Shown one piece after another: positions 1 through 12,049 of a stretch of 64,000 nucleotides of DNA (position 1 is its first letter; the number at the start of each line of letters is the position of its first letter). Made by a program: the position numbers and the translations under genes. The notes below the pieces were generated by a model. That model did not search any database, was not told the origin of the DNA, and was given only the letters and a program-made list of their open reading frames with translations. The stretch comes from Gossypium raimondii (taxonomy: Eukaryota; Streptophyta; Magnoliopsida; Malvales; Malvaceae): contig NC_068571.1 of assembly GCF_025698545.1 (NCBI RefSeq), forward strand, positions 46,161,733 through 46,225,732, in the 5' to 3' direction.

Positions 1-787
1 TAATTAACTTATTGATTAATATAAGGTAACTAATCGCAATATTCGAATAGCAAGAAAGAATAGTTTCAAAATTGTTATGAATAAAAGTTGTAATTTACCT
101 TAAAATTGTATAACAATAGCATGTTGTTGATAGGTTTGAAGGTAAGGTGAATTTTGTGACAATTTTTGTGGCTGAAACAGAGGCTACAATTTGATGCACT
201 ATTTTATTGTCGTACAAAAAAAAAAGTATTGGACTATTTGTTTTGAAAATATTTGGACAAGTTAAAGCCCAAAATATGAAAAAATCAATTGAGTTGAAGT
301 TGAAGACTTGAAGATTAGTTTCTTGCGGAACAAATTAAGTTGAAGACTTCGGATTACACCGAGGCTCTTATAGAATTATTATCCTATGCTTATTTTTAGC
401 TTTATTTTATAGACAAATGATTAGAATATATAGGACTCTTATGTAAACAAAACTTAAGTACTATATAAGCTAAGTTTTGTCCAAGTTAAAGGTGACCGAG
501 AGAAATTGAGAGATTAAGAGAGCACAAATTTGTTCAAATGAGGAATGTTTTATGTGTGCATTGCTTCTATATGCAATCAAGAGAGTCTCTAGATTGCAAA
601 ACAGAGGGAAACTTAGTGGGAGAGTGATCTAGTCTTTGTACAACAGTGAGATCTCTAAATTTGTGAGTGTTAGACCGATACTAGGATGTAAATAATTGGT
701 CGTACTGTGAGGAAGACAGTGAATCATTGCTCTGGACAAGGACCTGCATATGTAGATTGAGGTCGAATTGCATAATTTTGATGTTTA
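1..787 (+). repeat. LTR-like fragment, interrupted on its right
   Basis: No coding region is visible. A TATA-like sequence TATATAAG lies at 462-469, followed by a purine-rich leader with repeated GAGAGA/AGAGAG words, as in the promoter part of a plant LTR. The stretch ends where the solo LTR at 788 was inserted, because the 5-bp target duplication GTTTA sits at 783-787. Its left end is outside the window, so the family cannot be named. Confidence 0.35.
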
Positions 788-3208
788 TGTAACAGCCCGA
801 TTTTGGGTCTAGTCGGAATAGTGGTTTCGGGACTACAAATCCGACGAGGAAAAAAAAATGTAATGGCCTGAATTTTCAAAGGTGTCGGAATGGTGATTCG
901 AGATCACTAAATTCGACAAATGAGTAGAAAATATTATTAATTTAGTGAGTATAAGTTAAATGTGAAGTTAGGAAAAATTTTGAAATAGTGAATAGTGCAC
1001 TAGAAATAAATATTAAAATAATTAGAATCGAAAATGAGGTATTGAGACCTCAGAGATTTTAAACCGAACCATAAATATTTATGAAAATATTTATGGAGTG
1101 TTAAAAAGTTAGTATTAAAGTTTCGTCAAGAAATTTTAAAGTTCCGATAATTAATTGAACAAAAAGGACTAAATTGTAACAAATGCAAAATTATAGTAAA
1201 TGATTAAATAGCTTAAATGATAAAAGGAAGAGGGCTTAAAAGGAAAATAGACCCAAGGTGTATTTGGGCTGGACGGCAAAGGGCAGAAAATCAGGAGAAT
1301 TAAGGGTAAATTGGAATATTGCAAAATTTACTTAATAAAGTTAGGACCAAAGTGGAATTATCTAGATTTCTCTTCATTTTTTCTGTATTCTCATCAGCTA
1401 AAACACCATGGCAGGGTTTCTTCAAGCTGGTTCTTCATATTTTTACTGCAAGGAAGTTCAATTCTTGATCATTTCTTGAAATTTTTGTATTTTTATGACT
1501 TTTACAACTAGGCCCACTTGTTGAATTCATTAGTTTTTGATTTTATGGAAGAAGTTGAAAGTTGATATGAATATGTGCTGGAAGTATATGATGATTTAGC
1601 ATGAAATTAGAGCTTTAAATTGTTCATATGCTGATTTTATTGAAAGAATTGAATAGAAAGTGAATGTTTGGGACCTAATAGTAAAAGAGTTTGAAGTTAG
1701 AGCTATATGTGGAAATTATGAATTTCAATAGTTGTGAAATAACTTATAATGTCTAGGTAAATTATTAATTGAGAGAATTAGATCAATTGAGGGGTTAATT
1801 GAGAAAGGACTGAATTGTATAAACTGTGAAATTTGGGGCAAAAATAGAAATCAACATTTAAAACAGTTTTAGACAGCAGCAGTAGTCTAACTTTGAAAAA
1901 TCACCAAAAATTTTAGAGATTGAATTAGAGGATGAATAAAATATGAAATTAAAGTTTATTGAGTCTAGTTTCTTGTAAAAGAAACGGTGTAAGCAATGGA
2001 ATTGTAAATCATGAGATATAATGGATTTTGTGAGACAAGATCAGAATGAATTCGGGTTCCCCTGTTCTTACTTTGGAAAATCATTAAAAATTGTACAAAA
2101 ATGATTATGAGTTAAAATTTATATGGTTAGAATCCTTAGTGAGTCTATTTTCAGAAGAAATAAATGGAAACATTATCCGAATTCTGTACAGTGAGACAAT
2201 TAATTTTTAGTGAAGAGTGGTCGGAACTGTCAGACAGCAAAACAGGGGAAACTTTAAAGAATAAACTGTACTATTTTGATAAACCAAAAATTCTGAAAAT
2301 TTTATGGTAAGAAGATATGTGAATATAGTTTCGGGTAAAATTTACGGATCTTAATTTGGAGCTCTGTAGCTCCAGATAAAAATAATTTAGTGACTCTGAC
2401 TCGAATAAACAGTTTTGAATATACATGTGAGTGAATAGTAAAATTATAGTTAATGTTGTTTAAGTGTATTATACACATTAAGGATGTGGAATGGAGAGGA
2501 GGAGGAGGAAAATTGGGAAATGTATGAATGATTTGTGTATAATTGGTCATATGCTTGATTATAATTGACAAATGATAAAATATAAATGATGCTTATATTT
2601 GTGCATTATTGGATATGATTTAAGCTCATGTGTGAAAATAAAGTTTCATCGTACGTGTGAATAGTATATTTGGTATATGATTGGGCAGGAAGTAATGCCA
2701 TGAATGGTTTATGACTTAACATCTGTTGGTAAATGTGGCACTTTAATAAATGTTGTGCTCATCCATGCTTATAATACTTATGTTATATGTGTATTTGGCT
2801 AACATATTTGGTATACATGCATTGAAATGTGATTATTGAATAGAAGTTGAAATTGTTTGAATTGAATTATTGAATTAAACTGGAATATTGAAATTGGTGA
2901 TTGATATGTATTTTATTGGAATTGAAACTGAGAAAGTGGAAATTGATATGTGAAACCGATCATCGAATCAATTACGGAATCTTGAATATTGTTATGTATC
3001 TTGCATTGAACTGTGAAAATCTTGAAATAATGAATTACTGCAATACTGTGAAATTGATTGAAATAAGAAATTATAATTGATACTGAACTAAGATGGAAAT
3101 TTATACTGGAAAGTGAATTAAATACCCTAGTAACTAGTCGGGCTAGTCGGATATAGTTGGCATGCCATAGGATATGGAAGAGCACGGGAATTTGCGACAT
3201 CGATTAGG

Positions 3209-3400
3209 CACTTATGTGCCGACTCATCGTTATCGTTATTGATTCGCACTTTGTGTGTCGAATCGTTATCTTACCGACTCAACACTTTGTGTGTCGAATC
3301 GTTATCTTATTATCATTATCGATTCGCACTTTGTGTGTCGAATCATTATTATATCTTATCTGATTCAGCACTTTGTGTGTTGAATACTATTACTGCTACT
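3209..3400 (+). repeat. Tandem repeat inside the outer LTR
   Basis: About four or five degenerate copies of a unit of roughly 45-50 bp, each holding the phrase 'gcactttgtgtgtcgaatc' followed by TTATC runs. The open frame at 3239-3469 is a by-product of this periodicity, not a gene. Confidence 0.75.
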
Positions 3401-4012
3401 GTTACTAATTACTGTATACTGGTGTGTTTGGTTGGAATACGTGTATCCGTCGAGTCCGAGTCAAGTTAATAGGGGCAAATGAAATAAAGTTACTGATAAA
3501 ACTAAATCTGAATGATAAGACATATGTGAAAAGTGAAATTTGAAATAAAGAAATAAGAATGATAATTATATATAATTAGTTGATAATATTAAAAGATTGA
3601 ATTGTTTATTATTAGTGATAATTGTAATGAAAAGTATGTGTGTGATTTAATGTCAGATTGTTGACACCATTTTTTGGATGGAAAACGGGGTCGACTTGGG
3701 TTTTAAAAAATGAAACGAAAACGGGAGTCGCCACCAATCCTTTTTTATAAGGTGTGATTGGATCACCTCGAAAAGTGGTTGTTTTTAATAAAAGGTTTGA
3801 TTTTATTAAAACAACAAGTTTGGTCCACGAAATTCAGAAAAAATGGGTTCGGGAGTCGGTTACGCACGAGGAAGGATTAGCACCCTCGATACGCCCAAAA
3901 TTGGTACCTAGTTGATTACTTAATGTCTTAGTGTCGAAAAGCTGAAAACTTTAAAGAAATTCAAAATACGATCCTTAAAAAAAATTTCGAATGGCATGGA
4001 TTAAAATTCAAG

Positions 4013-4440
4013 AGGATATTTAGCAATTTGGCTAAATGTGAAATCGAAACCCAGCACCTTAGGGCACGTTTCTCGAATTTCCAAACGCAAAACATTACCT
4101 TATTTTTGAAAAGTTTTTTAAAAGGATATTTAGCTATTTGGTCGAACGAGAAATCGAAACCCAGTACCTTAGGGTACGTTCCTCGAATTTCCAAACGCAA
4201 AATATTGCCTTATTTTGAAAATTTTTGAAAAGGATATTAAGTCATTTGGTCGAACGAGAAATCGAAACCCAGTACCTTAGGGCACGTTCCTCGAATTTCC
4301 AAACGCAACATATTGCCTTATTTTAAAATTTTTAAAAGGATATTAAGCCATTTGGTTGAACGAGAAAAATCGACACCCAGCACCTTAGGGCACGTTTTCT
4401 CGAATTTCTAAACGCTAAATATTGCCTCAATTAGAAATAT
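4013..4440 (+). repeat. Tandem repeat, four units of about 106-110 bp
   Basis: Units begin with AGGATATT at 4013, 4123, 4231 and 4337. Each contains 'aaatcgaaacccag' followed by 'accttagggcacgtt' or a close variant. The array lies near the left end of the nested LTR, and the copies are similar enough to suggest expansion before or soon after insertion. Confidence 0.85.
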
Positions 4441-5616
4441 TTTCCCCCTTTTTTTTGATGTATGATATTTATATGTATGATGGAATAATAAACATGATTA
4501 TGTAAATAAAAATGAACAAAAACGAATAATAAATCAATCATGCATATACCATAACAAATAAATAAATAAATAAACTAAAGCATAAAATAAACATATAAAT
4601 AAATACATAAATGAACATAAAAATAAAGGAAAACATATGAAAATTATAAAATATGAAAAATATGTATGTACATAAAGGGACTATATGTATGTATATACAT
4701 AAAATTATGGAAATATAAAAGATGTATATACTAATTATAAGATATAAAAATATAAGTATTTACATGTATACGTATGTAGATTATAGAATACAAAAATATA
4801 TGAATTATAAGCATGTATGTTGTAAAAACAAGTGTATGCACATGAATTTACAAAAACATGAAAAATACATCTATGTATTCTAAAATTATTATATAATATA
4901 TATATATATATATAAGTAAACATGTACATATATACATATAACTATCATGAAATATAAAAATATATATATAGATATATATAGATATGTAAACAAATTATAA
5001 TATATACATAAAACTCATAAATATGTATATGTACATATATATGTATATGCATTAAAACATAGATATTTATACGTATACATGTGTGTATAAAACTATGGAA
5101 TATAAAAATATTTAATAAATAAAAGGTATGTACGTGTATATACATATTATAAAATGTATGAGACAATTTGAAATTAATAATATTAAACAATTTAACATAG
5201 ATAATAATATATAAAATAATAATATATAAATTTAAAACAAATAAATAAATAACCAAAATGTAGGATTAAAAGAAATTAGTAAATTAAGGACCGAATCACA
5301 ATAAAACGAAGTTTAAGAGTAAAATTACAACAAAATAAATAAACGAGGGTTAAACTTAAAACAAGGACAACTCTAAGGACCGAATGGGTAAAAAAAATCT
5401 GGACACGTGTCCGTTTTTCTGCGCGAAAATAGGTCAGGGACCTGATTAAAAACTGGACAAAACAACGGGGCCAAATTTATAAAATAGATAAATAAGCAAA
5501 AGGACAATATCGAAACGAATCGAAAATGCGGAGGGGCCAAAGGTGAAAATATCCCATGACAGAAAAAACACGCGGATCCTAGAGTGAGTCGGGTCGGTTG
5601 GATCGGGTTTAAAGCC

Positions 5617-5683
5617 AAAACGGCGTCGTTTTGATGCCTGGGCTTGGGGCTCAAAACGGCGTCGTTTTGAACTCCTATAAAAG
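5617..5683 (+). promoter_or_regulatory. LTR promoter: two 16-bp palindromes and a TATA box
   Basis: Two perfect copies of the palindrome AAAACGGCGTCGTTTT lie at 5617-5632 and 5653-5668, 36 bp apart from start to start. TATAAAAG follows at 5676-5683. This looks like the core promoter of the retrotransposon LTR. The palindromes may be binding sites for a dimeric factor; that role is inferred. Confidence 0.6.
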
Positions 5684-7155
5684 CTAAAAAAAATTCTCAA
5701 AAAATCACTCTTCCCATTTCCTTAAAAAAAAATTTGAAAATGCTCTCAACCCCCTCTCCTTCTCCGGGCACCGGCCCAAAATCCGGCAATCGGCCACCGC
5801 GCTGGCCGCCGGTCACCGGCGACGGCGCCGCCGTACGCGGTGGCCGAAAAATAAAAAAATTCTTTTTTTCTTCCGACGCACTCCCTTGGCTTCCCGAACA
5901 CTCCGGCACCATCGATGAAGGTAAAAAAATGTTTCCCTTTTTATATTTTATTTAGTATTTCGAAATAAAAATAAATAAACCAAGCAAAACAAAAATAAGA
6001 AAGCAACCTTTGAATCTTTTCTCTTTTTTGAACCGTTTTTCTTTTTATTCTTTTCAAAAGAAAAATCCTCTTTTACAGATCTAAAGATCGGTCCCTTCAA
6101 CCGATCCCCCCTTTTACAATGTAACACATTCGGCTTTATAGCCGAAAGAAAAGAAAAAAAGATCTAAGAAAATCTCTCATTGCTACTGTTTTCTTCTGCT
6201 TTGCGTGTTTCTTTTCTCTTTGCAGGGAGTTGTTGGCGCGGCAGGGAAGAGGCCGTACGGTGGCAGAGGGTAGGTGGTGCGGCGCCAGAGATTAGGAGGC
6301 TAGGGTTTCTCTTTTTTTGTTTAGGTCGTGGGCTGTTAGGGTTAGATTTAGGTGGGTTGGGATTTGGGTATTTATTGGGCCATCTATTTGGGTTTGTAAT
6401 TGGGTTATTTTGGGTTTGTTTGCCTGGGCCGGGCGAAATTGGGCTGCTACACAGATAATGATAAATTTTATGAAATAGATTTTTATAATATAAAATGATG
6501 TAAAAATGAGAAGTGAAAATGAAATAATTTGAAATAGTGAAATAATATTTGAATTTAATTGAATACAAGTTATTGAAAAATATTTATGGATTTAGTGTAT
6601 GAAGTGAGTATTTAAAGACTCTAACTGTAAATTGATTATAAAAAAAAACGAATTGACAATGGAAATTGATGATGGATAAATTATTAAAATGGAATGGGAA
6701 ATTGAAATGAATGTGAAATAATTACTAAAAACTAATGTTGTAAGGTTTAGATATGAAATAGAATAAGTTATTGAATTGAGAATTTCATAAACGTGTTAAT
6801 GAATGGTACAGTCAATAAACATTGAATTAAATGGTAATTACGTATTAGTGTTAAACTTAGTGGCATTGAATTGTACGTGAATTAAATGAAAAATTGCTAG
6901 TGATATGATTTAAATTGTGAGCATGAGAAATTGCAAATTGAATAAAATGGATATGAAACATTGACTTGCATGAGTATAGATCGGGTCTCATAGGCCATAT
7001 TTATTAAGATTATAATATTTTGAGGATACATTGTGAAAAGTTATAAAAGCATGTTAATAATTTTGAAGTTTTTAATTTAGATGAAATTTTATAACTCTGG
7101 TAATGCCTCGTACCCTATTCCGGTGTTGGATACGGGTAAGGGGTATTACAGTTTA

Positions 7156-8679
7156 TTTTTATCTTTTTCGCACTTCTAGCTTCGTAGTTGAAACTGTGAC
7201 CACAATTTCAAAATTTGTTATCTATTTTTTGGCCCCAATAGCAATTTCTAACTTTACTTCTTTCAATAACATAGTTAAGAAATAAATAAATGCAAATTAA
7301 AGTATGACATTGTGTGTTAAATTAAATTTCATAGCTAGTTTTGATACTAATACCTTTTTTAGAGCTAGTAATCCTAGAAAAGAAAAGAAAATGTTACACA
7401 AACTGAATTCAAGATTTATATAAAATTTAATAAATTTATTGGTAATAAAGGAATTACTGATTGTTGTAATAATATTTGATTAGCTATCCTAATCCCCCAC
7501 CCCACGTGCCATTAGCTAATTACATGATAACACGTGGTTGTTAGAGGCAATCACGGCGGTGCCGGGGCCGGAGAGTGGGACAGGGGTGAGCCTTAGTCTC
7601 TCACCTTTTAATAATTTCAAATTATAACCCTAATAATCCCTGTTAAATAGTAAAAAGTAAAACAACAATAAGAAGATATATATGGTTGAGGGCCCTTTTG
7701 TAATTCTATACTCTCATTTCAACAATACATTGCTTCTTTTTATCTTCATCTACAAAATCAATCATTCTTTCTTTTTAACAATGAATTAGTGCATGATTTA
7801 ACATGGTTTTTTTTCTTAAGGATAAGGAAATGTCACCTACCTCCCACTATGAATTAACATTAATATTCTAGGTACAAGTATCATAAAAGTTTTTATATGA
7901 GGAGCTAGATTATATTTTACCCCTTTTTTTTTATTATTGTTAAGTGCTGGTATGATTGAGGAAGCAATCAGATAGTGATGATTGGCATGATGCTTTTAAT
8001 AGATAATGAAATTGATGGAATTTTTAACAGAAAAATCAGTTTGTTTTTTGATTTAACGTGTAAGGACTAATTTATCTATTTTTTGAATAAAAAAATAAAA
8101 TATAATCCGACCCCAATTAAAAGGACTTTATGATACTTTTACCCGAAACAACATATTTATGGACGGGTGGGGAGGTATTGAAAAGGGAAAGAATTGATCA
8201 ACCCTTTGGTGAACAATAATTCAAAGACAGTATAATGTGTTTGCCATTCAGTGGATATAATGTCCTTTTTCTCAAAATAAATAGTAGTTTTATTTAAAAA
8301 GAAGAAGAAGAAGATTATCTTCAATTAAATTCCGAATCCTCAATTAAAATATCCGAATTGAGTCAAATTGACTACTTATTAGTTGTTATGAAGTCTGTCC
8401 AAAGATGCATTTGACTAATTATATCAAAAGAATGCAACTTTTGTGCGGAAAGACATCATTTACATTGCCAATTGCCTTTTACCTCAACCCTAAATTTGAT
8501 TCACTCCTTTTAAAGGTCTTCATAATTATAATATTGTTTAATTTTTTTTGGACACTTGTCTTTGGGCTGCTTCTCCGATGTTGGCCCGTTAACAGATGTT
8601 CTTACCAATCCAAACTTAAAATAATTGTTGTTGGATACGGGTCCTACTTTTAAATTCATTCGATCTTTTTTAATTTTGA
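7156..8679. other. Intergenic, no gene recognised
   Basis: Low-complexity AT-rich DNA with short ORFs only. Two G-box cores CACGTG occur at 7503-7508 and 7531-7536, followed by a short GC-rich stretch (about 7550-7590), which could be a promoter relic. No downstream coding region was recognised. A (GAA)n run lies near 8301-8315. Confidence 0.4.
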
Positions 8680-9242
8680 GTAAATAACTCTCATTTTAGT
8701 CACCCCTTCATCACTTATTTCAATCATCAAACTTTAATAACTTTATAATTTTACCCTATTTTTTCAAAATTTTACAACAAATTGAGTTAGTCGCGGATAT
8801 GAAACCCAAGTTTTTCCCCGCAATTCAACTTTTTATTTTGTAAAAATCCCAGTTTTTCCCGAACAAACCCATATTTTCCCCTTATTATTGAAAAAAAATA
8901 AAAATTAATTCTAAAAGAGAAAAAAATAAAGGAAATTAAAAAAAAATTTCCTTGTAAAAATCACAGTAATTTTCTATAAAACTTCAAGTTTTTCTTTTTA
9001 CTAGGAAAATTAAAATTAATTCTAAAAACAATAAATAAAACTAAAAAGATAAAAATAATTTTTCTTATAAAAACCTAAATAATTCTTTGTAAAATCTCAT
9101 ATTTTTTTTATTTTAAAAAAATTAAAATTAATTTTTTAAAAAATAAAATGACGAAATGATTTTTCACAATAAAAGTCCAAGGTTTTCCTATAAAAACCCA
9201 GATAGTTCCCCCATAAAACTCCATGTTTTCCTCCTTTCCCAC

Positions 9243-10456
9243 TAGGGGTGAGCATTCGATCGAATCGAATCGAAAATTTTCAAGTTAATCGAGTTTTTGA
9301 ATCTCATTTTATCATCCTAACTTTATTTGAAGTTTTCTCGAATCGAGTCGAGTGAGATGGAATTCGAATTGAATCGAATCGAATATATTTGTTCGAATTG
9401 AATTTTAAAAAATAATTTTGGGTCCTTGTAACCACTGTCACCCATCGTAATAAAATTTGTCCACCTTAATCAAATTTTTTATTAACTTTCATCACCTCAT
9501 AGTTTATTTATTAATTTTTTATATCTTGGTTAGCTTCTTTACTTGCTTAGTTGTTTCAATTATCTTCAAATTCTTGTCACTATGTATTTTGGAATTAAAA
9601 ATATATTAAATGTAAAAATATGATTTTTAATAAAATTATTTTAAAAATAAAATGTGAAATTGATACCAATATAAAATTTTAACATGAATATTTTATGGCA
9701 TAATTAATAATTCAATTTTAATATAAATATTCAATATGACTAAACAATTCAATAATATAAATAATATAAAATGTGAAATTTAATTTAATAATATAAATAG
9801 TAGATATAAATAAAATTGTTACTATTTATGTTTAGTGATTTTTTGGATAATTTTGATTTTTATTTGAGAGTAAAGGGTGAGAAGTAAAAGTTTAGGGGAA
9901 ATAAAAGTTTTGGGGAATAAAAGTTTGAGGAAAGTAAATAGGGGAGTAAAATTTTGGAGGAAAATATTAAAAAAATTGGAGGGGAGGGTTTGGGGTAGAT
10001 GAGAGGTGGGATGGGAAGGAATAAAAGTTTTAGGGAAAAGAGGAGGAGTAAAATTCTGGGGAAAATAAAAGTTTTTGAGGGTTTTTGAGAGTAAAATTTT
10101 GAGAAAAAGTAAATGGAGAGTAAAATTTTGGTGGGAAATGGATTTTGGGTAGATTGAGGGGTTGGGAGGGGAGGGGAGTAAAAGTTTTGGGGGGAAAGTG
10201 GGAAGGAGTAAAAGTTTTGAGGGAAAAGTAAAAAGGTTTGAGAGTTTGGGGTAAAAATGTAAAATATTATAGTTTGATATTCGAATTATTCGAGTTATTT
10301 GAATTCAAAAACTCAACTCGATTCGAACTCGAAATTTGAAAAAAAATGCGAGTTGATTCGAATAACTCGATTAACTCGAATAACTCAATTCGTTTAACTC
10401 GAAATTTGATTTTTTTTTCGATTTTTTCGAGTCGAATCGAGTTTTACTCACCCCTA
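9243..10456. mobile_element. Non-autonomous hAT-type DNA transposon with 8-bp TSD
   Basis: Terminal inverted repeats TAGGGGTGAG..CTCACCCCTA define the ends. The flanking 8-bp direct repeat TTTCCCAC is perfect, at 9235-9242 and 10457-10464. An 8-bp duplication with TIRs of this kind is typical of the hAT superfamily. Subterminal regions are crowded with TCGAATCGAA/TTCGAGTTA words (9256-9395 and 10270-10440), as expected of transposase-binding arrays. No transposase ORF is present, so it would need a transposase supplied in trans. The interior at about 9865-10255 is a strongly purine-biased plus strand. Confidence 0.88.
9865..10255 (+). repeat. Polypurine region with iterated AGTAAAAGTTTTGGGG words
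   Basis: About 390 bp of G/A-rich strand in which variants of 'agtaaaagttttggggaa' recur every 20-40 bp, including several GGGG and GGGAGGGGA runs. It lies in the middle of the hAT-type element. Confidence 0.7.
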
Positions 10457-10739
10457 TTTCCCACGGAACAAAAAAAAGAAAAAAAAATAATTCTAAAAAA
10501 ATTATTTTTTAAAAACATAAAATGAGTGACCAAAACAAATACTTATTAAAGTTAGATGACTAAAATATAGTACACTGTAACATTGAATTAATAGTAGGTG
10601 ACCAAAATGAAACTAATTATAGTTGGGTGATTAAAACAAAAATGATTATTAATGGCGTGTCTAATTTGATTTTTATTTTTATTTTTTGTACCCAAAATAA
10701 AAACTTATGAAAATTAGATAACCAATAGTATAATTTACT

Positions 10740-12049
10740 TTTTAATTTTCAATATAAATTAAAATTAAGCTTAAGGTTATTAATATATTATATATATCTA
10801 CTCATTATAATTATTTATAACTATTATTTTGTAATTTTTTCGTTCATTGTATTGAACAAGTCTTTTCTATCCTTTTATCCTGTTATTTGTACATGTAAGG
10901 TAATGAAAGATAAAACTTTTGTATGATCTTCATTATTAATTTACTTAGATATTTGATTTTGGTTATTAATATTTTATCTCTACCAAGAGATAAATAAAAT
11001 TCTGTTTATGGAAGTTGTGCTTCCATGGTTAGTAATAACATTAACTCGAAACAAGTATCATCATTTTTTCACTTACTTTCTTTTCCCGAATAATTATTCT
11101 TGTTTAGAATAGTTGTTGTCATGATATTGTTTGAGAATAGCTATGCTCTGAACAACTGTCATATGATGTAGCTGCCATTTGAGAAAGGTTCCTATTGAGA
11201 ATAGCTAATGTTCAGAACATCTATTGTTTAGAATAATCACATTTCAAGGATAATAATGTTCATAACAATCATTGTTTAGAATAGCTTTTACGAAAAATAT
11301 CACCATAGTATAACTCTTGTTCAAAATAACATCTACTAAGAACAATTATGCTGATAACAACTCACACTTGGAATAGGTTAGGAAAACACTTCTTTATGAA
11401 CAACTTTCAGTAAAAAACAACTCTTCTTTGAGACTAACTTGTGTTCCAATAGAAGTTCCACAAAAGACGTTCCATAGGTACTACTTCACCAAAGTAGAAA
11501 AAAGTGGAAATAACCTTTGAATATGGCGAGATTCTTTGGTTATTTTCCCTCTTTTGATGTTCTAGAAAGTTTAGCTTGGTTGATCATATATAGAGGTAAT
11601 TAAGAGGTTTTCTCTTATCGTTTTCCTGTAAGTGTCCCTTTTTTGCTTTTAGAAACATAGTGAGCTCTGGTTCTCTAGTCACTATTACCAATAACTTAAA
11701 CTCTTTATTAATAAAAAAATATTAATGTCTTTGTAATGGAAAGGTATTAATAAAAAAAAACATAGTGATCTCCTATTAATTGTTAAGCTTTGTAACTTTC
11801 ATTTTCTAAAATCTAAAAATAAGAGCCCATCATAATTGGTGATAAGAACTATTGGCATTTTGGCGTTTTAACTCCCAAAACTATCTCTAAAAATCTTTCA
11901 AACTACTCCCTTGCTTAACCACATTCTCAACTATACACACCATTTCTTCCCCATCACTTGCCACTACTTTTGATATCAAGAAATTTGAATCTAGTGGATT
12001 GGCCTAGCTAACTCATTGAGCATAGGTATTAAGAAAGTCAGTGTATGCT
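10740..12049 (+). other. Intergenic; LTR-like promoter region with an iterated GTTCAGAAC-type motif
   Basis: No coding region was found. At about 11090-11460 a degenerate phrase (TTGTTTAGAATAGCT, GTTCAGAACA, CTCTGAACAACTG and similar) recurs roughly 14 times. TATATAG follows at about 11587, then a T-rich leader. The layout resembles the U3/promoter part of an LTR, but termini were not identified. Confidence 0.4.

Larger units (their letters stand above)
3659..6451 (+). mobile_element. Nested solo LTR with 5-bp TSD (CAGAT)
   Basis: It begins TGTTGACACC and ends GGGCTGCTACA. The flanking 5-bp duplication CAGAT is at 3654-3658 and 6452-6456, so both borders are exact. The length is 2793 bp with no internal domain. 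The order is a conserved start, a tandem array (4013-4440), a long region of TATGTATA-type simple sequence (about 4440-5260), a promoter-like segment (5617-5683), then a GC-rich 'cccggc/gccgcc' stretch (5750-5900) and a T-rich 3' part. GC-rich open frames at 5373-5955 and 6164-6568 overlap on both strands and show no domain. The host element at 788-7150 is therefore older. Confidence 0.9.
788..7150 (+). mobile_element. Solo LTR of a gypsy-type retrotransposon, split by a nested LTR
   Basis: The sequence starts TGTAACAGCCCG and ends GGGGTATTACA, so it has TG..CA termini. It is flanked by a perfect 5-bp direct repeat, GTTTA, at 783-787 and 7151-7155. No gag or pol is present, which fits a solo LTR left by LTR-LTR recombination. 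Removing the nested insertion at 3659-6451 and one copy of its 5-bp duplication leaves about 3.57 kb, long for an LTR. Relatives with the same phrases (for example 'aaaccga.cctataaatattt' and 'ggactaaattgtaa') occur at 33171 and 59974 on the plus strand and at 24895-27967 on the minus strand. The first 70 bp or so are partly duplicated: a second TGTAATGGCCTG start occurs at 859. The gypsy assignment rests on resemblance to known plant LTRs. Confidence 0.85.
8680..10660. mobile_element. Old foldback element hosting a hAT insertion
   Basis: The left arm (about 8690-8770, 'cattttagtcacc' and 'caaactttaataa') is roughly complementary to the right arm (about 10510-10640, 'ggtgaccaaaatga' and 'ttattaaagttagatgac'). 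This suggests a foldback MITE that was later split by the 1.2-kb element at 9243. The arms are diverged and the outer borders are approximate. Confidence 0.5.

Noticed and set aside
3239..3469. Plus-strand ORF with repeated 'RFALCV/TLCVESLSY' segments
   Set aside because: It is produced by the 45-50 bp tandem repeat in the LTR; no domain, and it lies wholly in a repeat.
5373..5955. Overlapping GC-rich ORFs on both strands, some proline-rich
   Set aside because: They sit in the solo LTR at 3659-6451, overlap in several frames and match nothing recognisable; base composition explains the open frames.
6164..6568. 134-aa minus ORF and its 92-aa plus-strand partner
   Set aside because: The minus ORF crosses the exact LTR border and TSD at 6451-6456, so it cannot be a conserved gene.
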